DNA of 64,000 nt from CBDBBY01 sp965203215 (GTDB lineage: Bacteria > Pseudomonadota > Alphaproteobacteria > Rhodobacterales > Rhodobacteraceae): assembly GCA_965203215.1 (NCBI GenBank), contig CBDBBY010000001.1, positions 4,712,001 to 4,776,000 of the forward strand. Direction: 5' to 3'. Both the position numbers and the translations under genes were made by a program. Below are positions 63,896 through 64,000 of this stretch, one piece after another. Under the pieces are notes generated by a model. That model was given only the letters and a program-made list of their open reading frames with translations. It was not told where the DNA came from and ran no database searches. The first letter of the stretch is position 1. Each line of letters begins with the position of its first letter.

Positions 63896-64000
63896 GTGAT
63901 CAAACTGGAGAAGATTGTCATGTTGCAAGAACTGAAACGGGAAGGCCTTTCGATCAGCGCGATCGCGCGGCGGACGGGCCTGGACCGCAAGACGGTCCGC
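63896..64000 (+). CDS. istA: IS21 transposase IstA, N-terminal part
   Basis: GTG start with GGAGG about nine bases ahead. The visible 35 residues include KLEKIVMLQELKREGLSISA and IARRTGLDRKTVR, the helix-turn-helix that opens IstA. The gene leaves the window. An ATG at 63920 is an alternative start. Confidence 0.85.
   Translation, partial: MIKLEKIVMLQELKREGLSISAIARRTGLDRKTVR

Larger units (their letters stand above)
63757..64000 (+). mobile_element. Left end of an IS21-family element
   Basis: The insertion boundary is at TAACTACCGGGTTAAAACTC. The first 140 bases hold repeated CCCCA-type motifs (ACTCCCC, ATTCCCCAGT) as in IS21 ends, and a 32-bp perfect palindrome (63814-63845). istA starts at 63896 and the element runs out of the window. 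Confidence 0.7.

Overview
The window looks like a chromosomal segment of an alphaproteobacterium, most likely Rhodobacterales-like. The evidence is gene content and order: a phaR end, purA facing secG-pyrG, sdaA / rpiA / gor, hflK-hflC-DUF2065-degP, ferredoxin, xseA, ftsY-yciB, metZ, trkH, and a full N-methylglutamate (NMG) pathway locus. The lineage is inferred from synteny and protein style; no rRNA or tRNA gene was found. Remnants of several IS families, a toxin-antitoxin module, a secreted ankyrin protein and frameshifted genes between healthy housekeeping genes suggest a genome under IS pressure, possibly host-associated (inference).

Layout. 1-26.2 kb is mostly housekeeping: hydratase, glutamine amidotransferase, PhnD-like and TerB-like pair, purA, secG, pyrG, YHS protein, thiamine diphosphokinase, FAH-family enzyme, sdaA, rpiA, gor, hflKC, degP, ferredoxin, xseA, ftsY, yciB. 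It is interrupted by a duplicated gene junction (0.9-2.6 kb), an ankyrin gene with an IS ruin (10.9-12.4 kb) and a gene-poor stretch (21.1-22.4 kb). 27.2-39.3 kb, plus 46.6-48.9 kb, holds six large paralogous lipoproteins. Each has a lipobox, a low-complexity linker, often an Ala-rich helical stalk, and a beta-rich C-terminal domain whose end motifs resemble transferrin-binding-protein-B-like barrels. Four of the six form a mirror-image arrangement (B' A' | A B) around one divergent intergenic region. 40.3-45.8 kb carries a GST, metZ, trkH and a ThDP-dependent decarboxylase.

49.3-60.3 kb is a complete methylamine-type NMG pathway in two divergent operons. The leftward arm encodes a two-domain glutaredoxin-like protein and then the four NMG dehydrogenase subunits (sarcosine-oxidase-like mgdABCD). 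The rightward arm encodes NMG synthase (mgsABC), gamma-glutamylmethylamide synthetase (gmaS) and an XRE-cupin regulator. GmaS would make gamma-glutamylmethylamide from methylamine and glutamate, MgsABC would convert it to NMG, and MgdABCD would oxidise NMG to glutamate plus a C1 unit.

60.4-64 kb is a mobile-element graveyard: an IS1634 N-terminus, shredded Tn3 transposase, an intact Phd/PIN toxin-antitoxin pair, a 133-bp inverted repeat, an IS630 transposase cut by an IS21 element, and the start of istA at the window edge. The least-described feature is the lipoprotein family: conserved anchor-and-stalk regions, divergent heads, a palindromic gene layout and signs of gene conversion.
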